Numbered from the stretch's first letter, positions 11,571 through 24,320 are shown. The stretch is DNA of 64,000 bases from Azadirachta indica (GCA_022749755.1 CM040453.1:2874102-2938101); one strand, 5' to 3'. Numbers and translations: made by a program. The notes: a model not told the origin generated them from the letters alone.

Positions 11571-13234
11571 ATGATGTCAACCTTGTGTGCCATGAGACCA
11601 ACTGGGTAATTGATAGTGGTGCCTCCATTCATGCTACATCGCGAAGGGAATTTTTCACATCTTATACATCCGGTGATTTTGGAGATGTTAAGATGGGAAA
11701 TAATGGCTTAACTAAAGCCATAGGCATGGGAGATGTGTGCTTGGAGACCAATAATGGCACGATGTTACTTCTGAAAAATGTCAAGCATATTCCTAATATT
11801 CGTTTGAACTTGATTTCTACAGGTAAACTTGATGATGAGGGTTTCTCCAGCAACTTTAGTGGTGGTAAATGGAAGCTTAGCAAAGGTTCTCTGGTTGTGG
11901 CTCGAGGAAAGAAATGTTCTTCGTTGTACTTTATGCAAACAAAAATTACAGACAGCAGTATCAATATGGTAAAAAATGAAGATACAATTGAGTTATGGCA
12001 TAAAAGACTTGGTCACATGAGTGAGAAGGGTTTGAATGTTTTGGCCAAGAAGAATATGCTTTCTTGGTTGAAAAATGAATTTTTGAAGAAATGTGTTCAT
12101 TGCTTGGCAGGGAAGCAAACTAGAATTACCTTCAAGACATCTCCACCTTCAAGAAAATCAGGTATACTCGAACTAGTACACTCTGATGTTTGTGACCCTA
12201 TGAAAATAAAAACATTTGGTGATGCTCTCTATTTTGTGACTTTTATAGATGATCACTCAAGGAAGTTGTGGGTTTATACATTGAAGACAACAGATCAAGT
12301 ACTAGATGTGTTCAAACAGTTTCAGACTTCAGTTGAGAGACATACTAGGAAGAAGTTGAAGTGCATCAGAACTCATAATGGGGGTGAGCATTTTGGACCA
12401 TTTGATGAGTATTGCAGACAATTAAGAATTCGTCATCAAAAGACACCTCCGAAGACTCCTCAGTTAAATGGGTTAGCTAAAAGGATGAATAGAACACTAG
12501 TTGAAAGAGTGAGATGTTTGCTTTCACAAGCACAATTGCCAGTATCTTTTTGGGGGGAGGCTTTGAATACAGTTGTACATGTATTGAATCTTACACCGTG
12601 TGTTCCTTTAAACTTTGATGTTCCAGATAAAGTTTGGTCAGGAAAGAATGTCGCTTATAATTATTTGCGTGTTTTTGGATGTAAAACATTTGTGCATATT
12701 CCCAAAAATGGGAGGTCTAAACTTGATGTTAAGACAAGACAGTGTGTATTTCTCGGCTATGGTCAAGATGAGTTTGGTTACAGGTTTTATGATCTAGTGT
12801 AAAAGAAACTTGTAAGAAGTCGGGATGCTGTATTTATGGAAGACCAAACTATACAGGATATTGAGAAGTCAAAAGAAGCAATGGCTCAGTATAGTGATGC
12901 GTTGATAGACTTGGATCCAGTTCTTCTTACACATGTTCCAGCACAGCCTACAGATGAAGTCTTGGATGACCAACATGGTACAGATGATATTGACACTCAT
13001 ACACAGGTTAAGGTTGATGATGATATTCAGGATCAGTCATCTACTTCAGAGGTTTCACTAGATGCTCCACTCAGAAGATCTACCATAAACCGACAGCCCT
13101 CTACACAGTATCCTATAAATGAGTTTGTGTTATTAACTGAGGGGGGAGAATCTGATATGTTAACCAAGACTCTTCTGAAGGAAAAGCTTGAAGTTTGTTG
13201 TTCGATTGTTGGGTTGGCAAGTCCCTTCATATAG
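11504..13234 (+). pseudogene. Copia pol remnant: protease and integrase; RT and RNase H deleted
   Basis: The open frame 11504-12802 carries the aspartic protease core (WVIDSGASIHATS), the GAG-pre-integrase zinc domain (LWHKRLGHMSEKGL ... CVHCLAGK) and the integrase core (ELVHSDVCD, FIDDHSRKLWVY, SFWGEAL). Two catalytic integrase residues are changed: the Asp of the usual TDNGGE motif is His (CAT, 12374-12376), and the Glu of the usual NGVAERMNRT motif is Lys (AAA, 12479-12481). A TAA at about 12800 separates the chromo-like connector (12836-13234). There the reverse transcriptase and RNase H are missing and only the last RNase H residues remain. The element could move only with proteins supplied in trans. 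Confidence 0.85.
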
Positions 13235-13251
13235 TCGGAAAGGGGGAGATT

Positions 13252-14025
13252 TATTGGGTTGGATTTCCTCTTATTTAGAGATAGCTCAAATTTTCTCTTC
13301 AATAGTAACTAAGGCCAAATAACTCAAGTACATTTTAGTCTTTTCTCAAGTAGAGTTTAGTGTTTTTTTTTTGCTGCAATATATATATGTGAGTTAAGAA
13401 GAGAGAGGCGGGCACTGTTCATCATCTAGAGAGAGGCGGTTACTGTTCATCATCTAGAGAGAGGCAGAACAGTAAACTTGAGACAGTTTTGATCAAGTGG
13501 CTAAACGGAGATTGATTCGTGGTCCGATTGAGTTGGAATTTTACCAGCAGCTTCCTAACTCAAAGGAGTAAATTCTGAACGGTGGAGATCAGATTTGGAG
13601 CTCTTTTTCTTCAGATTTCATGGTTGAAAGTTAGGCCACCATTATGGTGATGTTTTTCTTAAACTCTCTCTAATTTCTTTGTGAAACTTGATTGTTTGCC
13701 AAGATTGTGTGATCTTGAAAATATTGTGGATGTGTACCTCTAGTTCTAATTAGAGAGAAATTGTGTATTCCATTATTTGATTATAGTGGAGTTTTTTGGG
13801 TGGACTACGGTCCCGTGGTTTTTACTCCTCACATTGAGGAGGTTTTTTTCCACGTTAAAATTAATTCTGTTATGATTGTTTTGTTGATGATGTGGTTGCT
13901 GTCCAAGAATTGATTTTGTGTCAAACATTGTTGCTCTATTGTTTATTTCCTATTAAATTCACACAAGAGGAGATAAGGTAATTATTGTACTTCCGCAAAT
14001 TGGTTTATATTAGTTTATTCCAACA
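13252..14025 (+). repeat. 3' LTR of the copia element
   Basis: Starts TATTGGG after the purine tract at 13239-13250 and ends TTCCAACA, followed by the right copy of the GTTAA target duplication (14026-14030). It differs from the 5' LTR at many positions, including a small duplication of the GAGAGAGGCGG motif region. Confidence 0.88.
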
Positions 14026-14070
14026 GTTAACCGTCGCCACTATATTCTGAATGATACGAGTGACAGCAGA

Positions 14071-16600
14071 TGAATTGATAACTGTATCCATACACCGTCA
14101 ATTTCTGCTGCTAGCTCCTGAAGATTATCAACTACTCTAAAATTAGTTTTTTTTTTTTTTTTTCTCTTCGCAGCAATAATATCAATCACTGCAAATTTCT
14201 AGCTATACCAGACGACACTAGCGTTTCTGAAAATATAGGGTTTTTTGAAATCTAGGTGTTTAACTAATTGTGAGGTTTTGTGAGTCGGCTGAGATTATAT
14301 TGGCTTACCAGCTGTTACCGGCTGTGTTTAGGTTTAATTACATGTTATTTTCTAGTCTATTTAGTATTACCAATCCAAACTTTTATTTCTTTAAAAAAAA
14401 ATGCATTTTTTATATTTATATAAAAATTACTAGAAGTTATTCTGGATATAAATTTAGATTTGGAAAGTATACAAATTCAACTATGTTTTATATTAATCTC
14501 CAAAATATACACACAATAGAGAATAAGAAGTTTTATAAACTAATAATTTTATATTTAATTAATGGCTCATGATCTTCAAAATAAGTTTTATAAACGATTA
14601 GCTAGTAAAACATAAAATAGATTTAAATGAATAAATTTTGAGTAAATATTAGCAAATCTTGTCAGAATCTCTTCATAAAAAAGGGAAAAAAAAATTGAGA
14701 ACTTTAAGATCAATCCATTAAAAGTCCTCGTTTTAATTTATCCCATTATCACTGCAGGTAGAAAATTTTTTTTTGAGTATTACTAATCCTAAATTTTTGC
14801 TTAAGAGAATGCATCTTTTTTGGAAAAAAAATTACTAAGTTATGAATGATAAGAGTCGTTTGAAGATGAAATGCTAACTGGATCCATTACTGATCAATTT
14901 CGTGGCTCTGCTAACTTCCCAATAATGCGAGCAAAAGAAAATCAACCAAACTCTTCACACTCTAAGTTCTATTGCTAGAAAATTAAATCAACATTGGATT
15001 CACTGCAGCTACAGATACCAATTAATGAACAATAAATTTGTAGCTGTAGCAGACCCTTCAATTAATTCTGGACTTTTGTGAATCAGCATGGTTTAATTTT
15101 ACTGGTCGTGTTTTAGGAAATTAAAATAAATTAAAGGGTTTAGAAGCTCAGTCTTTTGAGTATTACTAATCCAAATTTTTGTAATTTTTATTCTTAAGAA
15201 AATGTATTTTTTATATTTACTTTAATTATTAGAAAGTATTTTGTGATTTTCAAAATTAGATTTAAAATGTATGCAAATGAATTAAAATATATCTTCCAAA
15301 ATATATAAATAATATATATTTAAAAGTTCTATAAACTACTAATTTTCCCTTTTTATATTTCATTACTGTAAAATCAATTATTAATTTGCTCAAAGACATA
15401 TTTAATATTTGTTTATTATCATTCTAATTAATAATGTGCATGAGATTTTTTTTCCTTTTTTCACTTCTTCAAACAACACCCAAAATACTCATCTAACTCT
15501 AACTAAATATTATTTGACATAAATTAAATGCTTATTGTAATCATCTTACAGTTTTTTTTTTTTTTTTAAATTTACAAAATTAAAAATATTATCAGACTCT
15601 GAAAATTATTTGTAATAATAATGAATGTCTAAGGTAGCTGGCTAGGGATGGCATTGCATGGAGCTTCATGTATTTAAACAATTTAAATTACAGTGCATTG
15701 AAGAAGGTTCATGGCCTAAAATTAATAAAAGAACTCATAGCAAGCATTAAAATTCATGAGCAAAAAAATGCTTTAAATTTCATGATCGAACTAAAGGCAA
15801 GGCATTTAAATTTTAACTGTTTGGTTCAGAGTTGTCTGTGTCATCACAGTTGTTGCTGCTCTTATTATTGTTATCATTATTTAAGAAAAAGAGAAAAGAA
15901 AGGACGAGAGATAACTGATAGCTGATATATGGGTCCAAACGGTTGACAGTTGTTGGTTGGAATCTCCTTCCGCTCTGCAACTTCACAAAGAAGAACACGT
16001 CTTCTCCCAAGATTCTATATATGTATGATCAATAAGCAAAGCAAGATCAATATAATCGCATAAGAAGGATAAAAAATTTTTCTATAATACTATCTTTTAC
16101 GTCTAATTTATATGCGATCAATCAAATTCAAATCAAACGAATTCTAAGTGTTTGAATTAGATCTTCAGTTTACATGTATAATTGGATAACAATTATTTAT
16201 TAGATCAAAACTCTTGTTTTTCAATAAAAAGATAAGATACAATGATTGTATGTAAGGATAGTTTCATAAAGAACATGAATGGGCATTTTGAAATAATCCC
16301 TGACTAATTTCGGCCTTAATGCAAGGAGGCTCATTAGATGTACAGCTAGGTTCCCTAGCTGAAGCAATAACATAAATATAACATTGCAGATTTTTATTTG
16401 TACGATATTATTGTGTTAAAGGAAATTATCATGTGCCTTGGATTCTCCAAGTCCATGGTATAATTATGATGATCATCACAGCTTCTTTTTGTAGCTCTTC
16501 GCTTTTGCTTGAATAAATTCATTTCTCAGATTGGAGGGCCTGACTTCGGCCTTTTTTATTTCTTCATTTTCTTTCTAAAGAACAATAGAGGAGCTTGGGG
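14071..16600. other. Intergenic spacer, AT-rich
   Basis: Right flank of the TBP pseudogene, then long AT-rich sequence. Two segments resemble each other: ATTACTAATCC followed by a T-rich stretch and an ATG-CATTTTT motif near 14355-14410, again near 14780-14825, and again near 15160-15210. They may be decayed copies of one repeat. No gene is supported, including the 85-codon frame at 15668. Confidence 0.35.
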
Positions 16601-17556
16601 TGTATTTAGAAATGGTACATAACCGGTTTACCATTGAGGTGCCATCGCTGGTCACTGGCTGTTAATCTATTTTACCGAGAAAACTCTACCTATTTCAATT
16701 TGACAATTACACGACAAAGTCGAGAAAGACAATTTATGCATGCTGAAAAAGGTTAAGTAATATTAAAAGGGCTTGTTTCATTAGGCACCTACTCAGAGTC
16801 AGTAATTTTGTGAAAGGGCAATATGGTAAACTTGGAAAACAATGACACGTCACTGTTCTATTATTTGTGATCCCATGTGAGCATCCCTCAAAGGAAGAGA
16901 CCTGGCAACCAACCAAAAACTAGTGTGAGACATTTGCCGACTAATTTGCCTAGTTTGGTTACTTGTCCTTTGTGTGTTTTGATAAGCCCAATAGCCCCTA
17001 GTTTTCGAGTCATTTCAGCAAATTCACAGTGGTATATATTTTTGTTCTGTACTTGAAAACAGAACTTTGTGGTTCCAGCTTTAGAGTTTGTGTTTTCATT
17101 ATTCAATCCAAAGTATGTAAGTATTCAGTCCCCTCGCTAGAATGAGTGGTTTAGGCTCTTTTTTCATGTGGGTTTCTAGTAAAAAAAGCTCGTTAATCAT
17201 GCTTCATGATTTGGTAATGTGATCTTCAGAGAAAGATAGCTTTTTTTAGATGGTTTAAGCAGGTGTCCTTTTTGGGGTTTTGTTATTTGCAGATAAAGTT
17301 GTTTATATGCTTGTAAAAGCAGTTTGGTTCAAGAGAGAAGCAGTAAGCTTAATATTCTCTGGGTTCTCTAGTTAAAGTTGATGATTTTTAGTTCTTGCGC
17401 TTGGCTTCTGTTCAGTGAAGATCCCGATTCTGCAGTAAGTTTAAAGCTTTTCCTCCCTCTTTCTGGGTTTTAGGAATTTTGATGAAGGTTGAGCCATTTT
17501 GAGTAGCTATTGAAGTAATATTTAGTTGTTTATTGCTGTGTTTTGGGGGAAAAAAA
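16601..17556 (+). promoter_or_regulatory. Promoter and 5' leader region of the membrane-protein gene
   Basis: Less AT-rich than its surroundings from about 16700. A CAGTAAGT donor-like site at about 17430 hints at a leader intron, but no convincing acceptor could be paired. No TATA box could be assigned with confidence. Confidence 0.3.
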
Positions 17557-18498
17557 ATGAAGTCTTTGAGTAGTGTAGGACTTGGTTTGAGTGTGGTTTT
17601 TGGTTGCTTACTGTTAGCTTTGGTTGCTGAGCTTTACTACTTGTTATGGTGGAAGAAGAGAATCACTAGAAGAGATATTGAAAGTGACTACAGTAACCCA
17701 GCCAGAGAATTCCTGTACATGTTTTGTTGGAGAAGGCCATCTTCTTTGAGCGACACAGCTTTGAATCCTCAAGAACTTTGTTCTTCTGTGAGAATCACAG
17801 ATACTCTGGTTCAAGAACCACACTCTCAAAATCATTTGCACTCAAATAATAAAGATTTCTTGCTCAAGCCATTTGGTGATGATGATAGTATGGAGACAGA
17901 GCTGATGAGGCTGCATAATCTTTCAGGGCCACCAAGATTTCTCTTCACAATTATTGAAGAAACAAAGGAAGATTTGGAGTCTGAAGATGGAAAGTCTAGA
18001 TGTGATAACAAAAGCAGAAAAGGATCAAGGAGTAGAAGCTTAAGTGATCTGCTTCTCACAGTGGAAACTCCATATTTAACTCCTCTTGCTTCTCCTCCAT
18101 TTTTCACTCCTCCTCTTACTCCTATGAACTCTTCCTACAACCAACATGGATTCAATCCTCTCTTCGAATCATCAACAGATGCCGAGTTCAGTAAGATAAG
18201 GGCATCACCTCCTCGAAAGTTCAAGTTTTTACAGGATGCAGAGGAGAAACTTCACAGAAGACAGTTAAAAGAAGAAGCTGAGAAGAAATCTCATAAACCA
18301 GATGGGCTCTCTCAAGAAAATGGACTTAAAGCTCCTAGTTCAAAGTTTTCCAAAGATGAAGACGATGGTTCCTTTATCACAATCATTGTTGACAAAAACA
18401 AGGAAAAAGAGCATATAAATCAACATAACCAACTTCCACCATTTCACTCAAGTTCTTCGGTACTTCCTCTTGCTTCCTCACCTTCAACATTTTTATAA
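17557..18498 (+). CDS. Plant-specific single-pass membrane protein, 313 aa, function unknown
   Basis: Single exon. The first ATG of the frame is at 17557 in a good context (AAAATGAAG); the frame is open 24 bases further upstream but has no ATG. Residues 1-34 form an N-terminal signal-anchor (VGLGLSVVFGCLLLALVAELYYLLWW) followed by KKR, so most of the protein should face the cytosol. Next come an FLYMFCWRRPSSLS box, an acidic region, a short GPPRFLFTIIEETKEDLESEDG box, a basic serine-rich stretch (KGSRSRSLSDLL), a proline-rich TPYLTPLASPPFFTPPLTP motif, a predicted helical KFKFLQDAEEKLHRRQLKEEAEKK segment and a serine-rich tail. I recall this family from many dicots (an unnamed expressed-protein family) with no proven role. 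The arrangement suggests a phosphorylated membrane-associated adaptor, which is inference. Confidence 0.75.
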   Translation: MKSLSSVGLGLSVVFGCLLLALVAELYYLLWWKKRITRRDIESDYSNPAREFLYMFCWRRPSSLSDTALNPQELCSSVRITDTLVQEPHSQNHLHSNNKDFLLKPFGDDDSMETELMRLHNLSGPPRFLFTIIEETKEDLESEDGKSRCDNKSRKGSRSRSLSDLLLTVETPYLTPLASPPFFTPPLTPMNSSYNQHGFNPLFESSTDAEFSKIRASPPRKFKFLQDAEEKLHRRQLKEEAEKKSHKPDGLSQENGLKAPSSKFSKDEDDGSFITIIVDKNKEKEHINQHNQLPPFHSSSSVLPLASSPSTFL

Positions 18499-20305
18499 CC
18501 AGCCAAGAAGAAATTCATCCCATGTTAAAGCTCCATGCATGATCAACTAAATTCCATGGATTTTGTTTTCCTTTTTAGTTTTTGGGTTTTTCTCTCTTTT
18601 GGGGGATGGAATTAAGGATTAATCCTCTGTAAAAACCCTTGTAAAATGTAACTTGCGTTATTATTATTTATTATTTTTTGTTAATTGGAAGAGGGAGACA
18701 GCATTCTCTGCAACATGTTGTTGAGAAGTGGTCTTGTGCTGGTGGAAGACTTGCGGGGTTATTTGTTTAATTCAATCTCCATGTCTCCTGAGCTGTCTGA
18801 TACCTATAATCATTCGCATGAGTGATGGCACTACTGATTTCTATTGTTCACTGTAAAGAATCCTTTCAACGCTATTGACTCTTTATCTTTTTTTTCCAAC
18901 TTTTCTCTGTATTTGTAGTTCTTCCCTCCATGCTTATGACAACATAAATAAACTAAAATTTTTCCCATATCATACTCTTCGTACCCTTTTCTTGAATGAT
19001 TATGAATCGTGATCATTGTTTACTCACCCCACCGAACTTTTGTTTTGGATCGTCTGATGAATACCTGACGGGTGAATCATATATTGGAGAGAGGAGTTTA
19101 TCTGTATGCGGATAAACAGAAAAAAGCGATACCATTGAACAAAGAGACAAAACTGGAAAAGAGGGTAAGATTAGTGACAAGAGAGATGCTTTCGGGATTT
19201 TTCCTAAACAACAAAGAGACGTAAATTGCCCGTGAATATGTCTCGTGGGGATAGGCCGAAAGGTACCCACATTCAAGAATCATTACGGGCATTACCTTTT
19301 TTTTCTTTTTTTGAAGCTTTTTGTACATTAAATGTCTGAATATATTGCCTGATAATCATGAGCCATACAATAACTGATCATAATCCCCAACCCCAGATAT
19401 CCATGTTTAGCTCTAATTAATCTCTCTCATATGAGATCAAACTCTAATCAACACTAGTCCAGCATTCAACTAAGAGGATTTATAGGTGTTTTTATAAGTT
19501 GGATTTATGTTGCCCCGAAGAAGAGATGTATGAGATAATACAATATCGGATTGACCAAATTTTTTTATGTTAATTTGATGCATTCTTGGTTTAGTAACCA
19601 GCTTCTAAATTTAATTTGGTTTTGGTTTAAATTTTAAACCACAAAAGCCCATAATCATGAAATATTCCTTATAAACACTATTACAATGAGGTTAAATTGG
19701 GTAAATGGTGATTTAAAATAGATTAAAGCTCAAAGAATACTTTTTTTTAATAAAAAATTATTAAGACAAATCTAGACTAAGTAGTAGATACACTTAAGTT
19801 TCATCAAACTGCATCATAGTTATTATTCCGAAAAGTACACTGTTGCCATGCCACATAACAACTTTAGAAAGTGGGTCAAGAATTGATGATAAGGTAAAAG
19901 CTAACACAAAGCATTATGATCTCTCAGAAAAAGTCTCTCTTCCAGCAAAGATATTCTGGAAATTTTCAAGCACTATGGGACGCAAAATAAATCTGCTGCT
20001 TCGATTTTGTGAAGACAATGAAGGAGGTTAACATTTTCACAACATGCAAAGCAAATATTCTCTTTTCCTTTTCTCCTTTCCGGGCACAATAACAGTGTTG
20101 TTTTATGTTCTAAGATTACATGATCAAACAATCAATGAGATACAAATTTGAACTTACAATCAGATACATCCTTTTATCGTAAGTATAAAAAGGACACTTT
20201 AAAAAAAAAGTGTGAACGAGTATAACTATCTTGAAGAAGAAAGTGCCTGTATCCAGTTTGGCATGGAAATTCCATGAAGCAATGGGATTAGAACTTATGG
20301 TTTGG
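18499..20305. other. Convergent 3' spacer
   Basis: Holds the 3' ends of the membrane-protein gene (plus) and of GGB (minus). Short frames at 18831-19328 and 19843-20031 match nothing I recognise. The part nearest 20305 is probably GGB 3' UTR. Confidence 0.35.
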
Positions 20306-20570
20306 TCAGATTCCTAAAGCAGAAAAATCTGTTATTCCTAGTTTGGCACAAAGCGGGCTTAAGCCAGGTTCTTCCAAAAGGCTAAATGCAGTATATCCAT
20401 AGAAGGAGTGGTATAGATCCGGAAATTCCCCAGGCCATTTGCTGAAACCACCGTACTGTTGCCAAAGCAAACATGAACAGAATTATATTTGCTAAAATAA
20501 GATCCAAGATGTTTATCAGGAGCAAATTATACAATTATGTGTGCAAGTTTTTTCCTTTTCTTATTTTATA

Positions 20571-20604
<34 letters not shown>

Positions 20605-23600
20605 TAAAAATAATTGGTTTCAGAATCTTTCTGCTAAGGTAACAACGACAGCAATTTCAAAGATACTTCTAGTAATAAGTAAACGATTAATCGATCCAAA
20701 CTGTAGATAACCATCCACAGACTTTAATCTTCAAGATTGACAGGCATTGTGATAGGTTTAAGTATATGCATAGGGCATTGTTAAATGATAAATCAAATTG
20801 CACATCCGTTAAATGCAAAGGAGAAGCAGCAGCACCTGTGACTGACAAGTTAGCAAAAATCCATGTAATGCTTCCTTGTCAATGAATTTGTAGCCACCCA
20901 AGATCCTTAATACTGCCCCTATCCTACACAAGCAGATTTCCCATGTAAGAAGGTAAAACCAAATTATTCATGGGACTTTTAAAGGTTTTTTCACGCTTAC
21001 CAAAATGCATAACAAGTGTCACTAGGCTTGTTAGCTCTACCTTGAAATCCGCCATCAGCCGCCTGCCTCTGTATAAAAGAAACCAGACGAGATTAGGATT
21101 ACTTTTACAAAAATGATAAAGGTTAAATTAAATTACCTACAATAAAACAAACAAATGAAATCTGCATAATAAACAATGATGTTGCCATTTGTTTCCAAAG
21201 CATTTACTTGTTTGGCCATCTCTTTAAGCTCTTATGGTTGTCAAGTGGTTTTTGCATAGCTTTTAAGTCTACAATCTACAGCTTCATAGTATAGCAATAA
21301 AATTTCTAGATAATATAAGAGGAAAAAACCTGCAAGCACCAATTCAGCAGCAACGGCACATTTATAATGGAAGATGACACATCTTTTGACAGAACATCGT
21401 CTTCAAGGAACCCCATTAATTGAAGAGATGCGACAGCACAGTAAGTACCACCCCCTGAGCCACTAAGATGAAAACTGTTGGTAAACATCGTGGAAAATAA
21501 TTCAGCACTGAAAATCACAGAATCCATACAATAGAACTGCTGTTTAAAGATGTTATATTTTCCTTCTTTTTCAGTAACGAGGAGAAAAGACAACATTTGA
21601 ACAAATAGATTACCAGAAGAGGGGTTAGAGAGGAAAAAGAAGAGAGTACAAGGAAACTAAGACCACGCTTACAGATGACTCAACAATTTAGTAGGTTTAC
21701 CAAGATCAGTAGTGCAAATGAAGTTACAAAATCTTAAGAGAGAAAAATATCAACAATAAAAGAAACTTGTTTCAACTCACCATGTGATTCTGAACCAGGA
21801 GTCAAACCAAACCCACCATCATATGACTGTAGGAAAAGAATAACTGGTACATCAGCTTATAATTATAGATAGAATGCAAAGTATATGATTATTGAAAGAT
21901 TGGAACAGAGAAAAGAGAGGAGAATATACAGACCTGGCAATTTAATATGTACTCTTTTGCTTTTTCCTGGTCCATGCCACTCCAATCCTCCAGCATAAAG
22001 CAGATGGCAGCTGATACATCGCTTAGTTAAAAAGATATTTCACTAAAGTAAATTAAACAGCAACATTGTAAATCCATGTTGTTTTCATTTCTTACCAGCA
22101 CAATATATGAACCGAAGATCTGTCTCTGCTCCGAAATGGATGGGCATAAAACTGCAAAATAAAGAAGAATAAGTAACAGAATTATTTCTGTTTCATGAAA
22201 ATGAACCAGCCTAAAAGATCTTTCTTTAATAGGAAATTAGAAAGATGTATATTAAGAGAACTGAAAAGGATGCTTGCGAGTAGGGAAGGAATTAAGTTGA
22301 AATACTAACTAGATTATGGTCTAACTTAAATTCCATCTTAAAATATGCACACAGTTTTCTTTTCCTTCTTTGCTGGAAGCATCAGCGTATCTTTCAACCG
22401 TCTACAAATAAGCCTTTACAGAGAGTATATGGTTTATTGCATAGCAATCAAGCAACATGAAGCCACGTAGAAATCATTAGACAAATGGTTTATTTATTGA
22501 ACTTTTTAAGGAAAAAAGGACCACTGATCATACAATAATTTGATGAAGAATCTTTGTTCCCTGAAAGAAAACTTAGGAAAAACCAAAAATGAATGTAGAA
22601 GACAAAACATAATTCTATCGAGAACATACAGCAGTCCAGTAACTGCAATTGTGAACATATACTGTAAAATTTAAGGCATACCTCCCGTCATGCTGTTGAA
22701 GATTTCTCATTGATGTCAATACTGTTATGCGGTCAATATTTGCAAGATTATAACCAACAGTCTTTAGTATAGATAAGGCACAGTAGGTGCTTGCCAAGTT
22801 ACTACCATTGTGAGTCAAAACCTACAGGCAGATTAAACTGAATACTAAATACCCTGAAGGCGTAAGAATACAAGAACATAGAAATTTTAAGTTTGTTTTC
22901 TTCAAAACTTATCAGCAAAAATAAGCAGTAAACTAATAAAAAGGATGGTTCAGAAGAAACTCTCTTGTACCCCATTATCATCAGGAGGGAATTGAGAACT
23001 TCGAGAACCGTGAAATCCATAGAATTCTCCTGGAGCAAAACAAAAGCTCATCACATTACATGTTCTTTCCTTTTTGTAGCTAACTGAATATGCCAATCTT
23101 AAACCAGAACAAGCCCACCACTCAGTTCAGAAATAAACAAAGAAAGGGGAAAAGTAAGAGTAGAAGTCATGACTTTATATAATCAATTAAATATGAACTA
23201 TAGTATCAAGACAAACAGATAAAAGTTTATAAGCGAGCAAGGTCATACCATTGTTCAGGTCAGCTTTATTTCTTGGGTGAGCTTGCAATGATAAGATCCA
23301 ATCTGACACTTGATCCTTGTCGACCTAGGACACATATACATAGCATTAAGCTCTGATTAGTCTCATTATTCTCAACAAGGTCATGATCAATATAAAAGTA
23401 AACATTGCTCACTTCCGCCACGGTAAGACCTAGATAAGGTTAAATATTTGTGTATACACTAAAAATTCTTAATTAAATCCCCCAAAATACCAAGTACCAA
23501 AATTTTTGGAATTGTTACAAGTGTTTGCAATTATTTGACAGACATTTAATTCTAAATAACAGGACAGAATATTAAGTAATTAAAGATATATGTATCCAAA

Positions 23601-24320
23601 TCATACTACTAGCAAAAAACAAAAGATCCAGCATCTAAAATCACATGCATAATTCTATTTTTCACACGTTTCTGGGCAACCAAACAGAGGATATTAAAGG
23701 AAAGGGCATGGTTCCACTATCCTAAGAAGCATTATTGAAAATATATGACGTTAACAATTACAAAATTAAGCTAAATTTTCTCTCCTTTTCTTTTCGTTTC
23801 TAAAAGAGTCCCATAAGTTCTCAGTAACTTAACGACAAAACAACAAAAGATCTACCACTAAAAAATATATGCATAATCTTTATTTTTCCACGTTTTCTCA
23901 GCAACCAAACAAGCGTATCAAAGAAAAGTGCAGTCTTTCAACGAATCACTATCCTAAGAAGCATCGTTTAACATATATGACTTTGAAAATTACCAAATTA
24001 TCCAAAATATTCTCTCTTTTCTTTTTTTTAGAAAGATTCTCACATTTTCTCATAAACTTAACTGATGGATAGAAGTTAAATTTGCGTACTCGGTCTAAGG
24101 CGCCGAGAAGGTGGAGGCCGGAGATGGCGAAATGAGCGAGAGTGATGCGGTTGATCTCCTGCCACTGGTACTGATACGGCAAGAGCCGGTACATCATCTC
24201 CAGGAACGCCACGTGTCGTTCCCTGTCGAATTGTGATAGTGAATCATACGACGATGGTTGTTCTCCGTCTGATGAGGATGATGACAGTTGATCCGACTCT
24301 CTCTGTGACGCCGGTTCCAT
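20306..24320 (-). CDS. GGB: Protein geranylgeranyltransferase type I beta subunit (371 aa, 11 exons)
   Basis: Catalytic beta subunit of PGGT-I, which with the shared alpha subunit attaches geranylgeranyl to CaaL cysteines of Rho/ROP GTPases and other proteins in the cytosol. Exons read here, all with GT-AG introns: 24320-24090, 23324-23249, 23029-22971, 22821-22682, 22151-22096, 22010-21934, 21826-21781, 21454-21330, 21068-21001, 20923-20836, 20455-20306. They total 1116 bases and stay in frame. The order of motifs follows the prenyltransferase beta barrel: ERHVAFLEMMYRLLPYQYQWQEINRITLAHFAISGLHLLGA, GEFYGFHGSRSS, HNGSNLASTYCALSILK, GGFGLTPGSESHGGGTYC, NWCLQRQADGGFQGRANKPSDTCYAFW, YGGFSKWPGEFPDLYHSFYG. 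The zinc ligands D and C (PSDTCY) and H (LYHS) are present. Length is normal for the plant family. Confidence 0.93.

Larger units (their letters stand above)
9914..14025 (+). mobile_element. Ty1-copia LTR retrotransposon, internally deleted, non-autonomous
   Basis: About 4.1 kb bounded by two LTRs (772 and 774 bases) and a 5-base TSD. Order inside is gag, protease, integrase, then a short C-terminal remnant; integrase upstream of the missing RT is the copia order. A primer site resembling the initiator-Met tRNA 3' end follows the 5' LTR, and a purine tract (AAAGGGGGAGAT) precedes the 3' LTR. Reverse transcriptase and most of RNase H are absent: the frame passes from the connector (FVLLTEGGE) straight to the extreme RNase H end (SDMLTKTLLKEKLE) at about 13150. 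There are several stops and frameshifts. The LTRs differ at many sites, so the insertion is old. Confidence 0.9.
9398..14070 (-). pseudogene. TATA-box-binding protein (TBP) pseudogene, intronless, split by a retrotransposon
   Basis: The minus strand encodes a degraded TBP saddle domain. The second repeat is open at 9398-9742 ([56 protein letters not shown]). The first repeat ([19 protein letters not shown]) precedes it and continues across the insertion as QNIVATVN at 14026-14070. TBP binds the TATA box in the pre-initiation complex. Damage: two bases are missing near 9817-9824, an in-frame TAG lies at 9749-9751, and a 4.1 kb copia element sits between the codons for VN and LG. No introns interrupt the copy, unlike the multi-intron plant TBP genes as I recall them, so a retrocopy is likely. 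The helix after the first repeat is substituted compared with functional plant TBPs. Confidence 0.8.

Noticed and set aside
15668..15925. 85-codon frame
   Set aside because: No domain, AT-rich composition and no splice or promoter support.
17403..17510. Leader intron of the membrane-protein gene
   Set aside because: The only pairable acceptor (TTTTAG near 17474) would make an intron of under 50 bases, too short for plants.
19013..19328. Two overlapping minus-strand frames
   Set aside because: Neither translation resembles a known protein, and they lie in the 3' spacer.
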